A stretch of DNA of 64,000 bases, from NCBI RefSeq assembly GCF_029814175.1, contig NZ_CP122312.1:1736001-1800000 (forward strand), given 5' to 3'. Shown piece by piece: positions 34,145 through 41,806 of this stretch. Position 1 is the first letter of the stretch. Every line of letters starts with the position of its first letter. The position numbers were made by a program, and so were the translations under genes. The notes under the pieces were generated by a model. It was not told the origin of the DNA and did not search any database. It saw only the letters and a list, made by a program, of their open reading frames with translations. Source of the DNA: Halospeciosus flavus. GTDB taxonomy: Archaea > Halobacteriota > Halobacteria > Halobacteriales > Halobacteriaceae.

Positions 34145-34582
34145 ATGCAGCGTTACGAACGGAAACAACTCCTCGAGCGGGCCGAGCGCGAGAGCGCGAC
34201 CATCGGTGCCTCCATCCCCGACGAGATCGAGGTGCAGAACCGGGAGTTCCCGCTCCGGGAGTTCGTCTTCAAGGTGAAGCGCCTCGACAGCGTGCCCGCG
34301 GAGAAACAGGAGGAGGTCGCGGAGGCGAAGAAACTCCTCCGCCGCGAGCGCAACGACCGGAAGGAGCGCCTCGAAGCGGCGTCCATCACGAAGGCGGAAG
34401 GCGAGGAGATCGTCGAGGCCATCGTCGGTATCGACCGGGCGCTGAACGCCCTCGAGTCGCTCGGCCCGACGAACATCGAACAGGAGGCCAGGGCCAAGGA
34501 GGCCGCCGACACGAAACGCTGGTACAGTTTCGTCGGCGACGTCCTCGGCTGGGACGACGGGAAGAACCGACACACACGATGA
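34145..34582 (+). CDS. DUF5788 family protein
   Basis: A 145-residue highly charged helical protein (MQRYERKQLLERAERESATI, ending WYSFVGDVLGWDDGKNRHTR), matching the haloarchaeal DUF5788 family. Function is unknown. Its stop overlaps the polX start (ATGA), implying translational coupling and perhaps a role in DNA repair. Confidence 0.82.
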   Translation: MQRYERKQLLERAERESATIGASIPDEIEVQNREFPLREFVFKVKRLDSVPAEKQEEVAEAKKLLRRERNDRKERLEAASITKAEGEEIVEAIVGIDRALNALESLGPTNIEQEARAKEAADTKRWYSFVGDVLGWDDGKNRHTR

Positions 34583-36330
34583 GCCGGAACGCCGAAGTCG
34601 CCGAGCGACTCGAAGAGATCGCCGACCTCTACGAGGCGAAGGACGTCGGCTACAAGCCGAACATGTACCGGCGGGCGGCCTCGAACGTCCGGGACTACCC
34701 CGAGGCCATCGAGGACCTCGCCGAGGAGGGCCTCGACGCCGTCACCGAGATCGACCAGGTGGGCGACTCCATCGGCGAGAAGATCGTCGAGTACATCGAG
34801 ACCGGGTCCATCGAGCGCCTCGAAGAACTGCGCGACGAGTTCCCCGTCCGGATGCAGGAACTCACGAGCGTCGAGGGCGTCGGCCCGAAGACCGCCGGCG
34901 AACTCTACCAGAAACTCGGCATCCAGAACCTCGACGACCTAGAGGAGGCCGCCCGGAACCAGGAGATTCGCGAACTGGAGGGGTTCGGCGCGAAGACCGA
35001 GGAGAACATCCTCGACCACATCGAGTTCGCCCGCCAGGCCCAGGAGCGCGACCTGCTCGGCGACGGACGACCGCTCGCCGACGACGTGAAGGCGTTCCTC
35101 ACCGACGTCGAGGACGTCGAGCGCGTCGAAATCGCGGGGTCGACCCGGCGCTGGCGACCCACCATCGGCGACATCGACGTCCTCGTCGCGAGCGACGCCG
35201 GCGAGTCGGTCGGTGAGGCGCTCACCGAGTGGGACCGCGTCGAGGAGACCATCGAAATCGGCCCGACGAAGACGAGCGTCCGGGCGAGCGGTATCCGCGT
35301 CGACCTCCGGGTCGTCGTCGACGAGGAGTTCGGTTCCGCCCTCCAGTACTTCACGGGGAGCGCGGACCACAACATCACCCTCCGCAACTACGCCCTCCGG
35401 AAGGACCTGAAGGTCAACGAGTACGGCGTCTTCGACGTGAGCGACGTCGAGGACCCCGAATCCGGACAGCGCGTCGGCGAACGACTCGCCAGCGAGACGG
35501 AAGAGGCCGTCTACGACGCACTCGACCTCCCGTGGATCCCGCCCGAGATTCGCGAGGACCGTGGCGAGGTCGAGGCCGCGCAAAACGACGCCCTCCCGGA
35601 CCTCGTCACCCTCGACGACTACCGCGGCGACCTCCACACCCACACGGACTGGTCGGACGGCGACTACACCCTCGAAGAGATGCTCGACGCCGCCGAAGAG
35701 CGCGGCTACGACTACTACGCCGTCACCGACCACGGCGAGGGTCCGGGCGTCTTCGGCGACACCGGTCTCGCCGACGACGACGTCCTCGACCAACTCGACG
35801 CGGTCGAGGCGGAGGCGGCGGACCGCGACGTCGAGGTGTTCACCGGCATCGAGACGAACGTCGACGCCGACGGGAACGTCGTCGAGGTCAGCGACGACGT
35901 CCTCGCGGGGGTCGACATCGTCGTCGCCTCCCCCCACAGCGGTCTCGGCGAGGACGGCGGCGACCAGACCGACCGCCTCGTCGCGGCCATCGAACACGAA
36001 CACGTCGACGTCCTCGGCCACCCGACGGGCCGCCTCATCAACGACCGCCCGGCGATGGAACTCGACCCCAGCGAACTCGGCGCGGCAGCGGCCGAACACG
36101 GCGTCGCCCTCGAAATCAACAGCAACCCCCACCGCCTCGACCTCTGGGGCGAACTCGTGAAGGTCGCCGTCGAGGAGGGCGCGACCGTCACGGTCAACAC
36201 CGACGCCCACAGCCCCAGCGAGTTCGGCTACACCGAGTACGGCGTCCACACCGCCCGCCGCGGGTGGTGTGAACCCGACGACGTCCTCAACACGTGGGAC
36301 GTCGACGAGGTCCGGGACTTCCTCGGGTAG
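34579..36330 (+). CDS. polX: Family X DNA polymerase with PHP exonuclease domain
   Basis: A gap-filling repair polymerase of 583 residues. It has N-terminal 8-kDa and HhH elements (SVEGVGPKTAGELYQKLGIQ, ELEGFGAKTEENIL). The nucleotidyltransferase core shows AGSTRRWRPTIGDIDVLVAS, with catalytic Asp in GDIDVLV. The C-terminal PHP domain (about 350-583) starts DLHTHTDWSDG and contains AVTDHGEG, GHPTGRLI and VNTDAHSP, the 3'-5' exonuclease/phosphatase site. This is the standard bacterial/archaeal PolX layout. Confidence 0.95.
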   Translation: MSRNAEVAERLEEIADLYEAKDVGYKPNMYRRAASNVRDYPEAIEDLAEEGLDAVTEIDQVGDSIGEKIVEYIETGSIERLEELRDEFPVRMQELTSVEGVGPKTAGELYQKLGIQNLDDLEEAARNQEIRELEGFGAKTEENILDHIEFARQAQERDLLGDGRPLADDVKAFLTDVEDVERVEIAGSTRRWRPTIGDIDVLVASDAGESVGEALTEWDRVEETIEIGPTKTSVRASGIRVDLRVVVDEEFGSALQYFTGSADHNITLRNYALRKDLKVNEYGVFDVSDVEDPESGQRVGERLASETEEAVYDALDLPWIPPEIREDRGEVEAAQNDALPDLVTLDDYRGDLHTHTDWSDGDYTLEEMLDAAEERGYDYYAVTDHGEGPGVFGDTGLADDDVLDQLDAVEAEAADRDVEVFTGIETNVDADGNVVEVSDDVLAGVDIVVASPHSGLGEDGGDQTDRLVAAIEHEHVDVLGHPTGRLINDRPAMELDPSELGAAAAEHGVALEINSNPHRLDLWGELVKVAVEEGATVTVNTDAHSPSEFGYTEYGVHTARRGWCEPDDVLNTWDVDEVRDFLG

Positions 36331-36336
36331 CCGGAA

Positions 36337-36816
36337 GTGACCGACCCCTCTACCGTCTCCGAACCCACCCCGGACGACACCGCCCTCCTCTGCGACGTGA
36401 TGCTCGGCAGTCTCGCCCGAATCCTCCGGATGTGTGGCTACGACACCGCCTACGCGCTCGACCGGGGTGTGGAAGCCGACGACCGTCTCCTGAGAATCGC
36501 CCGCGAGGAGGACCGCCTCGTGCTCACCCGCGACGTACAACTCGCCGAGCGGGCGGGCGAACGCGGCGTCCTCCTGCGCGCTCGAGACACCGACGACCAA
36601 CTCCGCGAACTCGCGGAGCACGGACTCGCCCTCGCCCTCGACGAACCCGAGCGGTGTAGCAAGTGCAACGGGCGGGTCGAACGGGTCGGTGACGGCGAGT
36701 TCCCCGACTACGTGCCCGACGACGCCGACCCGGTGTGGCGGTGTCGCGACTGCGGGCAGTACTTCTGGAGGGGGAGCCACTGGGCGGACGTACGAGAACG
36801 ACTCGAAGACGTGTGA
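36337..36816 (+). CDS. Mut7-C RNase-like domain protein with zinc ribbon
   Basis: A 159-residue protein with the Mut7-C (PIN-like) core: CDVMLGSLARILRMCGYDT with Asp20, RLVLTRDVQLA and DQLRELAEH. A C-terminal zinc ribbon follows (C107/C110 and C136/C139). Such proteins are predicted RNases. The GTG at 36337 starts 6 nt after the polX stop, so it is likely part of the DUF5788-polX unit. Confidence 0.88.
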   Translation: MTDPSTVSEPTPDDTALLCDVMLGSLARILRMCGYDTAYALDRGVEADDRLLRIAREEDRLVLTRDVQLAERAGERGVLLRARDTDDQLRELAEHGLALALDEPERCSKCNGRVERVGDGEFPDYVPDDADPVWRCRDCGQYFWRGSHWADVRERLEDV

Positions 36817-36819
36817 GAA

Positions 36820-37728
36820 TCAGTCGCCGTGGTTCGGCGTCCACTCGTCGCAGGCCTCGACGTCGTCCATGAGTTCGTCGTCGAGACCGCAGTAGGGCTG
36901 GATACCGTTCTCGGTGCGGACGTAGTCGAAGTGCGCGCAGTTGCCGCAGTACCGGTCGGGTCCTGCCTGTGCACCGCCCGATTCTCCCGAGTCGAGCGGT
37001 GAGGAGATGTCGTTCGCCGCGGTTCCGCCGTCGGAAGAGGCGCGTTGATTACTCCCGCGCTGGGCGACCGGTTCGTGGTGGCCGGGCGTGCCGGGTTGGT
37101 TGCTCTCGGCGTCCTGCTGGACGTCCGTGCCGAAGACGCCGACGCCGCCGGCACCGAACTCCGGCAGAGAGATGCTCCCGCCGTCGTCGAGTTCCTCGCG
37201 GGGGACCTCGACGGTGCGCGTCTCGCCGTTCTGCTCCATCGTCAGCGTCACCGTCCCGCCGGGGTCGTTGCGCCGCTTGAACGTCGCGATGGCGGTGAAC
37301 AGACACCACATCACGGTCATCATCCCGAGGGAGTAGACGGCGACCAGGGTGAGGACCTCCGTCGAGGGGATGCCCTGCCGTGCGAACCAGTCGTAGGGGT
37401 ACGCCGAGCGGAAGAGGGCGATACCCGCGACGGTGAGCAGTCCGCCGACCGCGGCGGCCCCGCGCTGGACGCGGTTGGCCGGGAGGACCGTGTAGATGCC
37501 CAGGAACGCCGCGGGGACGCCGAGACCCACCAGCGTCACGGCCTGTTCGCGCGCCCCGTAGACGGCGGTCATCGTGTACGACTCGGGGAGCGTGATTCCG
37601 GTCGTTCCCACGACGACGCCGGCGACCACCATCAGCGCCCCGGCCGCGAACAATCCCGTCCCGGCGTAGACGCGGCGGCGACTCACCTCGCCCGCTCGTC
37701 GGTCGTACGCGTCCGCCAGACTCGTCAT
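36820..37728 (-). CDS. Four-helix membrane protein with Cys-rich tail
   Basis: A 302-residue haloarchaeal membrane protein (DUF7139-like). Four membrane segments lie at about 22-44, 63-84, 89-107 and 127-150. A long polar region (160-260, Gly/Ser/Gln-rich) leads to a C-terminal Cys module: CGNCAHF, PYCGLDD and ACDEWTP. The Cys pattern suggests a small zinc or Fe-S binding tail. Function is unknown. It is convergent with the Mut7-C gene. Confidence 0.8.
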   Translation of the reverse strand: MTSLADAYDRRAGEVSRRRVYAGTGLFAAGALMVVAGVVVGTTGITLPESYTMTAVYGAREQAVTLVGLGVPAAFLGIYTVLPANRVQRGAAAVGGLLTVAGIALFRSAYPYDWFARQGIPSTEVLTLVAVYSLGMMTVMWCLFTAIATFKRRNDPGGTVTLTMEQNGETRTVEVPREELDDGGSISLPEFGAGGVGVFGTDVQQDAESNQPGTPGHHEPVAQRGSNQRASSDGGTAANDISSPLDSGESGGAQAGPDRYCGNCAHFDYVRTENGIQPYCGLDDELMDDVEACDEWTPNHGD

Positions 37729-37898
37729 GAGGCGTGTGTATGTGCTCCTCTCCTAAAACACTACGTCAGACGAAGGAAAGACGGAGCGACTCGGCGCGCG
37801 AGGGGGCCGACGACACCGGTGGCGGGCCCCGGAGTTCGCCGGGAGACGGCCGTACCCGCACCGAAACTACTAATCCGCCATCTCGCAAAGCCACGAGC

Positions 37899-38249
37899 AT
37901 GTCCGACGAGAACGACGAGGCGGAAGAAGAACCGCCCGTCCAGCTCGGCGAGGGAGAGGCCGTCGAGGGCGCGCCACTGGCCCGCGTCGCCGAGCGCCTG
38001 ACGTGGGGTATCCAGAAGAGCGAGATCGACCGCCGCGAGGGCGACACCGAGATCCGGACGCCCGACGGTCCCCGCGAACTCTCCGAACTCCTCGCCGAGG
38101 TCGAGGACACTTACTTCGAGAGTCGCCGTCACTTCGAGTCGACGATTCGGGAGGTGACCGGCGTCGGTCCCGTCCCGACGACCGGCGAACCGGTCGCCGC
38201 CGCGACGGCCGAGGGCGGAGAGGCCGCCGAGGAAGAGACCGAGGAGTAA
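37899..38249 (+). CDS. DUF5789-like haloarchaeal protein
   Basis: A 116-residue acidic protein. The core reads VAERLTWGIQKSEIDRREGDTEIRTPDGPRELSELL, with a conserved-looking VEDTYFESRRHFESTIREV helix. Acidic, disordered ends flank it. It matches the haloarchaeal DUF5789 type, function unknown. The ATG at 37899 follows an AT-richer stretch (aaactactaatcc) that may be the promoter; the 170-nt gap before it has no gene. Confidence 0.78.
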   Translation: MSDENDEAEEEPPVQLGEGEAVEGAPLARVAERLTWGIQKSEIDRREGDTEIRTPDGPRELSELLAEVEDTYFESRRHFESTIREVTGVGPVPTTGEPVAAATAEGGEAAEEETEE

Positions 38250-38306
38250 CGCCGCGTCACGCGCTCCCGTCGCGAGTCGACGACCCCTCGCGACCTCGAC
38301 GTCGTC

Positions 38307-39107
38307 TCAGAGGCCGAAACCGACGCCGAGTAGTCCGCTCGCACCCTGTGGTGCGTACTTCGCGGCGACGTACATCAGCGTGAAGATGGTCGCGTTGTAA
38401 CAGCCGTGGAGGAGGATCGGTGCCGCGAGGTTCCCGGTGCGTTCGTAGACGTACCCGAAGACGATACTCGGGACGAACAGGACGGCGATAGAGGCGAGTG
38501 CGGCCTGTAGCGACCCGGTGAGTGCGAGGATGTGTGCCGGCGCGAACGCCGCGCTCGCGAGCAGGATGGACGACCACTTCCCGAAGTGTTCTCTGAGCGT
38601 CCCCTGTACGATGCCGCGGAAGAGGAGTTCCTCGCCGGGACCGACCAGGAGGAACTGGAGGGGGATGAGGTAGGGAATTATCCAGGGCGCCTGCTGGGCC
38701 GTCTTGGCCGCCTGGTTCGACGCCGTCTCGACGCTGAAGTACTGCAGGGCGACCGTCGCCGCGACGAGGAGCCCGAAGGCGACGACGTAGCCTCCGACGA
38801 CCCACGCGAGGTCGGAGATGGAGGGCCACGACACGCGCAGGAACGACCGGTTCAACCCGCGCCAGCGGAGGTAGAGGTACGCGACGAGCGGGAAGGCCGC
38901 CCCCTGGAGCGTGACGAGCGAGATGCCGAGCAGGGTCGTCCCGCTGGGTGGCCGGACGAACACCGCGTACGCCGTCGCCGCGACGTACGCGAAGACGATA
39001 CCGACGACGAACGCGACGATGGCCGTCCCGTAGGTGGCGACGAGCGCCTGCCACCCGGAGGCGAATCCGGGGTCCCTCTCGCTCGTCTGCCCGTAGCCGA
39101 GTTTCAT
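38307..39107 (-). CDS. CPBP intramembrane metalloprotease
   Basis: A 266-residue membrane protein of the CAAX-protease/Abi (CPBP) family. It has about eight helices and the three motifs: EELLFRG (EExxxR), FAPAHILAL and LLHGCYNA. Family members process prenylated proteins or act in other membrane roles; here the substrate is unknown. The start overlaps the stop of the preceding small membrane gene (ATGA). Confidence 0.9.
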   Translation of the reverse strand: MKLGYGQTSERDPGFASGWQALVATYGTAIVAFVVGIVFAYVAATAYAVFVRPPSGTTLLGISLVTLQGAAFPLVAYLYLRWRGLNRSFLRVSWPSISDLAWVVGGYVVAFGLLVAATVALQYFSVETASNQAAKTAQQAPWIIPYLIPLQFLLVGPGEELLFRGIVQGTLREHFGKWSSILLASAAFAPAHILALTGSLQAALASIAVLFVPSIVFGYVYERTGNLAAPILLHGCYNATIFTLMYVAAKYAPQGASGLLGVGFGL

Positions 39108-39346
39108 CGCTCACCCTCCTCGTCCGTCGACTCGTCCTCCAGTCGCTCGCGGAGGTCCGCCACCTCGCGTTCGAGTTCGGCGATGCGCGCCGCTTCTTCG
39201 TCGGTCCCGCCGGGCGAGCGCAGGACGAGGTAGCCGCCGCCGAGGAGGGCGACCGCGCCACCGCCGAAGAGCACCAACAAGATGAAGAGGATGATCACCA
39301 CCTCCATGCCGCCGGGGAAACCGGCGAACGTCGGGAGAACACTCAT
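39104..39346 (-). CDS. Small single-span protein with coiled-coil tail
   Basis: An 80-residue protein with an N-terminal hydrophobic helix (about 14-40, FPGGMEVVIILFILLVLFGG). A charged coiled coil follows (EEAARIAELEREVADLRERLEDE). The FPGGMEVVIIL start resembles TatA, but the TatA amphipathic helix is missing, so TatA is not claimed. Start ATG at 39346 (GTG two codons upstream is possible). Its stop overlaps the CPBP protease start, so it may be a partner. Confidence 0.75.
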   Translation of the reverse strand: MSVLPTFAGFPGGMEVVIILFILLVLFGGGAVALLGGGYLVLRSPGGTDEEAARIAELEREVADLRERLEDESTDEEGER

Positions 39347-39384
39347 AGACACCCGTTCTGTCTCGGGGACCTAAGCGTTGGTGA

Positions 39385-40704
39385 CTACGAGAAGTCCGAG
39401 AGCCCGGTCTGGAGGCCCGACACCATCGTCGACTTCCGGCGGAGCGCGCCCAGCGAGACGGGGAGGTGGGGCGCGATGGACCGCACCGCGTCGTGGAACG
39501 TCTCGGCCTCGCCGGGTTCGCCCGCGGGGACGTCGGCCTCCGCGCCGCCGTGTTCGCCGCCGTCGAGCGGCGTCCCCTCGAAGGCGTTGCGGATGCTCTC
39601 GCGGATCTGCCAGACGCCGACGGGCGCCCAGTAGTCGTCGGAGACCTCCCGGAGGACGAGGACCTTCGCCTGCCGGCCGCGGTCGGCGAGGTGTTCGAGG
39701 ACGCCGAGTCGGGAGGCGTAGTACGCTCCAGACGTTTCGTCGACGTAGGAGGTTCGGCCCTCGTACCCCTCGGAGGCGCTGGCCATCCACGTGTCGTCGG
39801 TCGGGTCGGGGTTCCAGATGCTGCCCGGCGCCTTCATCTCGACGAGTTCGAACTCCCACTGGCCGGGCGCGAGGACGACCCAGTAGCGGTTGCCCATGTA
39901 CTCGTTGACCCACACCTCCGTCTTGTCGACGCTCGGGCGGTTGCGAATCTGTCCACGGAGGAACTTCCCGATAGTGTCGTCGACGGCGGTGATGGACCAG
40001 CGCGTCGGGACGAGGCGGCGGTTCTCGCCCTGCCCGAGCGCCCCCACCGAGAGGACGCGGTTGATTTCGTAGACGTCGAGTCCCCGGCGGTAGAGGTAGG
40101 TCATCGCCCCCTGGGCCTGCCAGTCGTCGTCCTCCAGGGTCTTCTCGACGACCCGCGGGACGTGGGGGTTCTCCGCGAGGTCCGCGGACTCGGCGCGGGC
40201 GTTCGGTCCGCTCGGCGCGTTCGCGACCGGCGTCGTGTACTGCTCGGGGTCGAACTCCGGCGTGTCCGAGAGACCGATCTCGACGTCGACCGGTCGGTCC
40301 GCGATGGCCACCTCGCGCTGGACGCCGACGAACCCGTCCCAGACGTCCTCGACGTCGACCTTCGCCGAGCGCTGGGAGTTCAGTAACCCAGTGCGGTACT
40401 GGAGGACGTTGTCGATGTCGAGTCCCTGCTGGTACCACTCTCCGCTCGTCGCGAACTGCTCGGCGTCCTCGCTCGTCTCCATCGGCGAGAGGATTCCCGC
40501 CGAGACGTTCGGGTACGAGGAGCGGCCGACGAACACCGAGGGCGCGGTGGCGCCGTACAGCGAGTCGCCCTGCAGGGTGGACTCGAAGTTCCTCGCCACC
40601 TCGTCGACGTAGTCGAGGATTTCGTAGGACTTCTCCTCCGCGAGGCGCCGCCGCTCGGCGGCCTCGTCCGGTTGCATCCCCTCGATGTACTCGTCGAGTT
40701 GCAC
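39385..40704 (-). CDS. nreA: NreA-like DNA repair protein with PCNA-binding tail
   Basis: The archaeal Nre family acts in DNA damage repair and binds PCNA. The 439-residue protein has the family's conserved segments (GRSSYPNVSAGILSP, VGALGQGENRRLVPTRWSIT, NRYWVVLAPGQWEFELVEMK). It ends in QTGLSDFS, a PCNA-interacting (PIP) peptide pattern Q-x-x-L-x-x-F. The N-terminal Cys cluster of NreB is absent. The GTG at 40704 is used; an ATG at residue 10 is the alternative. Confidence 0.92.
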   Translation of the reverse strand: MQLDEYIEGMQPDEAAERRRLAEEKSYEILDYVDEVARNFESTLQGDSLYGATAPSVFVGRSSYPNVSAGILSPMETSEDAEQFATSGEWYQQGLDIDNVLQYRTGLLNSQRSAKVDVEDVWDGFVGVQREVAIADRPVDVEIGLSDTPEFDPEQYTTPVANAPSGPNARAESADLAENPHVPRVVEKTLEDDDWQAQGAMTYLYRRGLDVYEINRVLSVGALGQGENRRLVPTRWSITAVDDTIGKFLRGQIRNRPSVDKTEVWVNEYMGNRYWVVLAPGQWEFELVEMKAPGSIWNPDPTDDTWMASASEGYEGRTSYVDETSGAYYASRLGVLEHLADRGRQAKVLVLREVSDDYWAPVGVWQIRESIRNAFEGTPLDGGEHGGAEADVPAGEPGEAETFHDAVRSIAPHLPVSLGALRRKSTMVSGLQTGLSDFS

Positions 40705-40798
40705 GCGTTCCCCTTACGGCGCGCCGCCCTTGAACGCTTCTCCCGGGCGGCGCCGGGCCACAACACCCATACCTCGTGCGTGACAACTCTTGTCACAG

Positions 40799-40936
40799 AT
40801 GGGCGTCATCGACCGGTTCGTCCGCTCCGGCGGCGAGCACACACAACCCTACGAGTGTGGTGACTGCGAAGTGACGTTCAAGCGACGCCGGTTCAACTGC
40901 CCCGCGTGCGGGGGGACGACGGTGCGCCGACGCTGA
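40799..40936 (+). CDS. Zinc-ribbon micro-protein, 45 aa
   Basis: Reads MGVIDRFVRSGGEHTQPYEC, then a zinc ribbon with pairs C20/C23 (CGDC) and C34/C37 (CPAC), and a basic tail TTVRRR. Such very small zinc-finger proteins are frequent in haloarchaea and some affect growth or biofilm traits. This one is unassigned. It lies 57 nt before the fluoride channel genes on the same strand. Confidence 0.8.
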   Translation: MGVIDRFVRSGGEHTQPYECGDCEVTFKRRRFNCPACGGTTVRRR

Positions 40937-40993
40937 GGTGTCCGGTCTTCTCGGAGCGGTTTTGGTCCTCGCCGCCGTCGGTCTTCGTAGAAG

Positions 40994-41416
40994 ATGGCGA
41001 CACGTGCCACGTGGCTGCGTCGGGGCGAAGTCACGGCCCTCGTCGCGGTCGGCGGCTTCGCTGGCGCGAACCTCAGACACGTCCTCGCGCGTTCGCTCCC
41101 GGCCCTCGGCGGCACTCTCGTCGCGAACGTCCTGGGCTGTCTCGCCCTCGGCTTCCTCGCCTACGAGGCCCGTGAGGTCGGATTTCTCGGGGAGCGAACC
41201 TCGCTCGTCGCCGGAACCGGCTTCCTCTCCTCGTTCACGACGTACAGCACGTTCGCGCTGGAGACGGTGCAGTCCGCGCCGCTCGTCGGCGTCGCCAACG
41301 TCGTCGCGAACTACACCCTCGGCTTCGCGGCGGTGCTCGTCGGTCGCGCGCTCGCCCGGCGTCTCCGTCCGGGGTCGGACGCGGGCGCGAGCGCCGACCC
41401 GGAGGGGTCGACGTGA
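40994..41416 (+). CDS. crcB: Fluoride channel subunit CrcB/Fluc, copy 1
   Basis: A 140-residue four-helix protein exporting F-. Family motifs are VGGFAGANLRHVL, TLVANVLGCLALGF, and GTGFLSSFTTYSTFALET. Paired, non-identical crcB genes usually form an antiparallel heterodimer. The stop overlaps the next crcB start (GTGA). The C-terminus carries a short polar tail (RRLRPGSDAGASADPEGST). Confidence 0.92.
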   Translation: MATRATWLRRGEVTALVAVGGFAGANLRHVLARSLPALGGTLVANVLGCLALGFLAYEAREVGFLGERTSLVAGTGFLSSFTTYSTFALETVQSAPLVGVANVVANYTLGFAAVLVGRALARRLRPGSDAGASADPEGST

Positions 41417-41775
41417 ACCCCGCAACCCTCGTCGGGACCGGCGCGGCCGCCGGCGCGCTCCTCCGGTACGGCACGAACCAGTACGTCGGCGAACGCCTCG
41501 GCGACCGGTGGTTCCCGTACGGCACGTTCACCGTGAACGTCGTCGGGAGTTTCGTTCTCGGACTGGTCACGTTCCTGGGTGCGCCCGAGAGTGTCCAGTA
41601 CGCCGTCGGGACGGGTGCGTGTGGTGCGTACACGACCTTCTCGTCGTTCTCCGTCGACACCGTCCAGTTGTGGGAGCGCGGGCGACGGCTACTCGCGGCG
41701 TGGTACGCGGCGGCGAACCTGGTCGGTGCCTTCGTCGCCATCGCGGCGGCGTGGGGTGTCGCCGGCGCGACCTGA
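41413..41775 (+). CDS. crcB: Fluoride channel subunit CrcB/Fluc, copy 2
   Basis: A 120-residue partner of the preceding subunit. It has GAAAGALLRYGTNQY, YGTFTVNVVGSFVLGL and the central GACGAYTTFSSFSVDTV (Na+-site and Phe-box region). Fourth helix AAANLVGAFVAIAAAW. Start is GTG in the GTGA overlap. A dual-gene heterodimer with fixed opposite topologies is expected. Confidence 0.92.
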   Translation: MNPATLVGTGAAAGALLRYGTNQYVGERLGDRWFPYGTFTVNVVGSFVLGLVTFLGAPESVQYAVGTGACGAYTTFSSFSVDTVQLWERGRRLLAAWYAAANLVGAFVAIAAAWGVAGAT

Positions 41776-41806
41776 GGAGGAAAGATGCGAGCGATGAGGA
41801 GCGTTC

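Noticed and set aside
39104..39346. TatA identity for the small membrane protein
   Set aside because: The FPGG start and single helix resemble TatA, but the conserved Phe-Gly hinge with an amphipathic helix is replaced by a GGGY-LVLRSPGG stretch and coiled coil.
40937..40993. Fluoride riboswitch before the crcB genes
   Set aside because: The 57-nt gap is too short and lacks the conserved riboswitch core.
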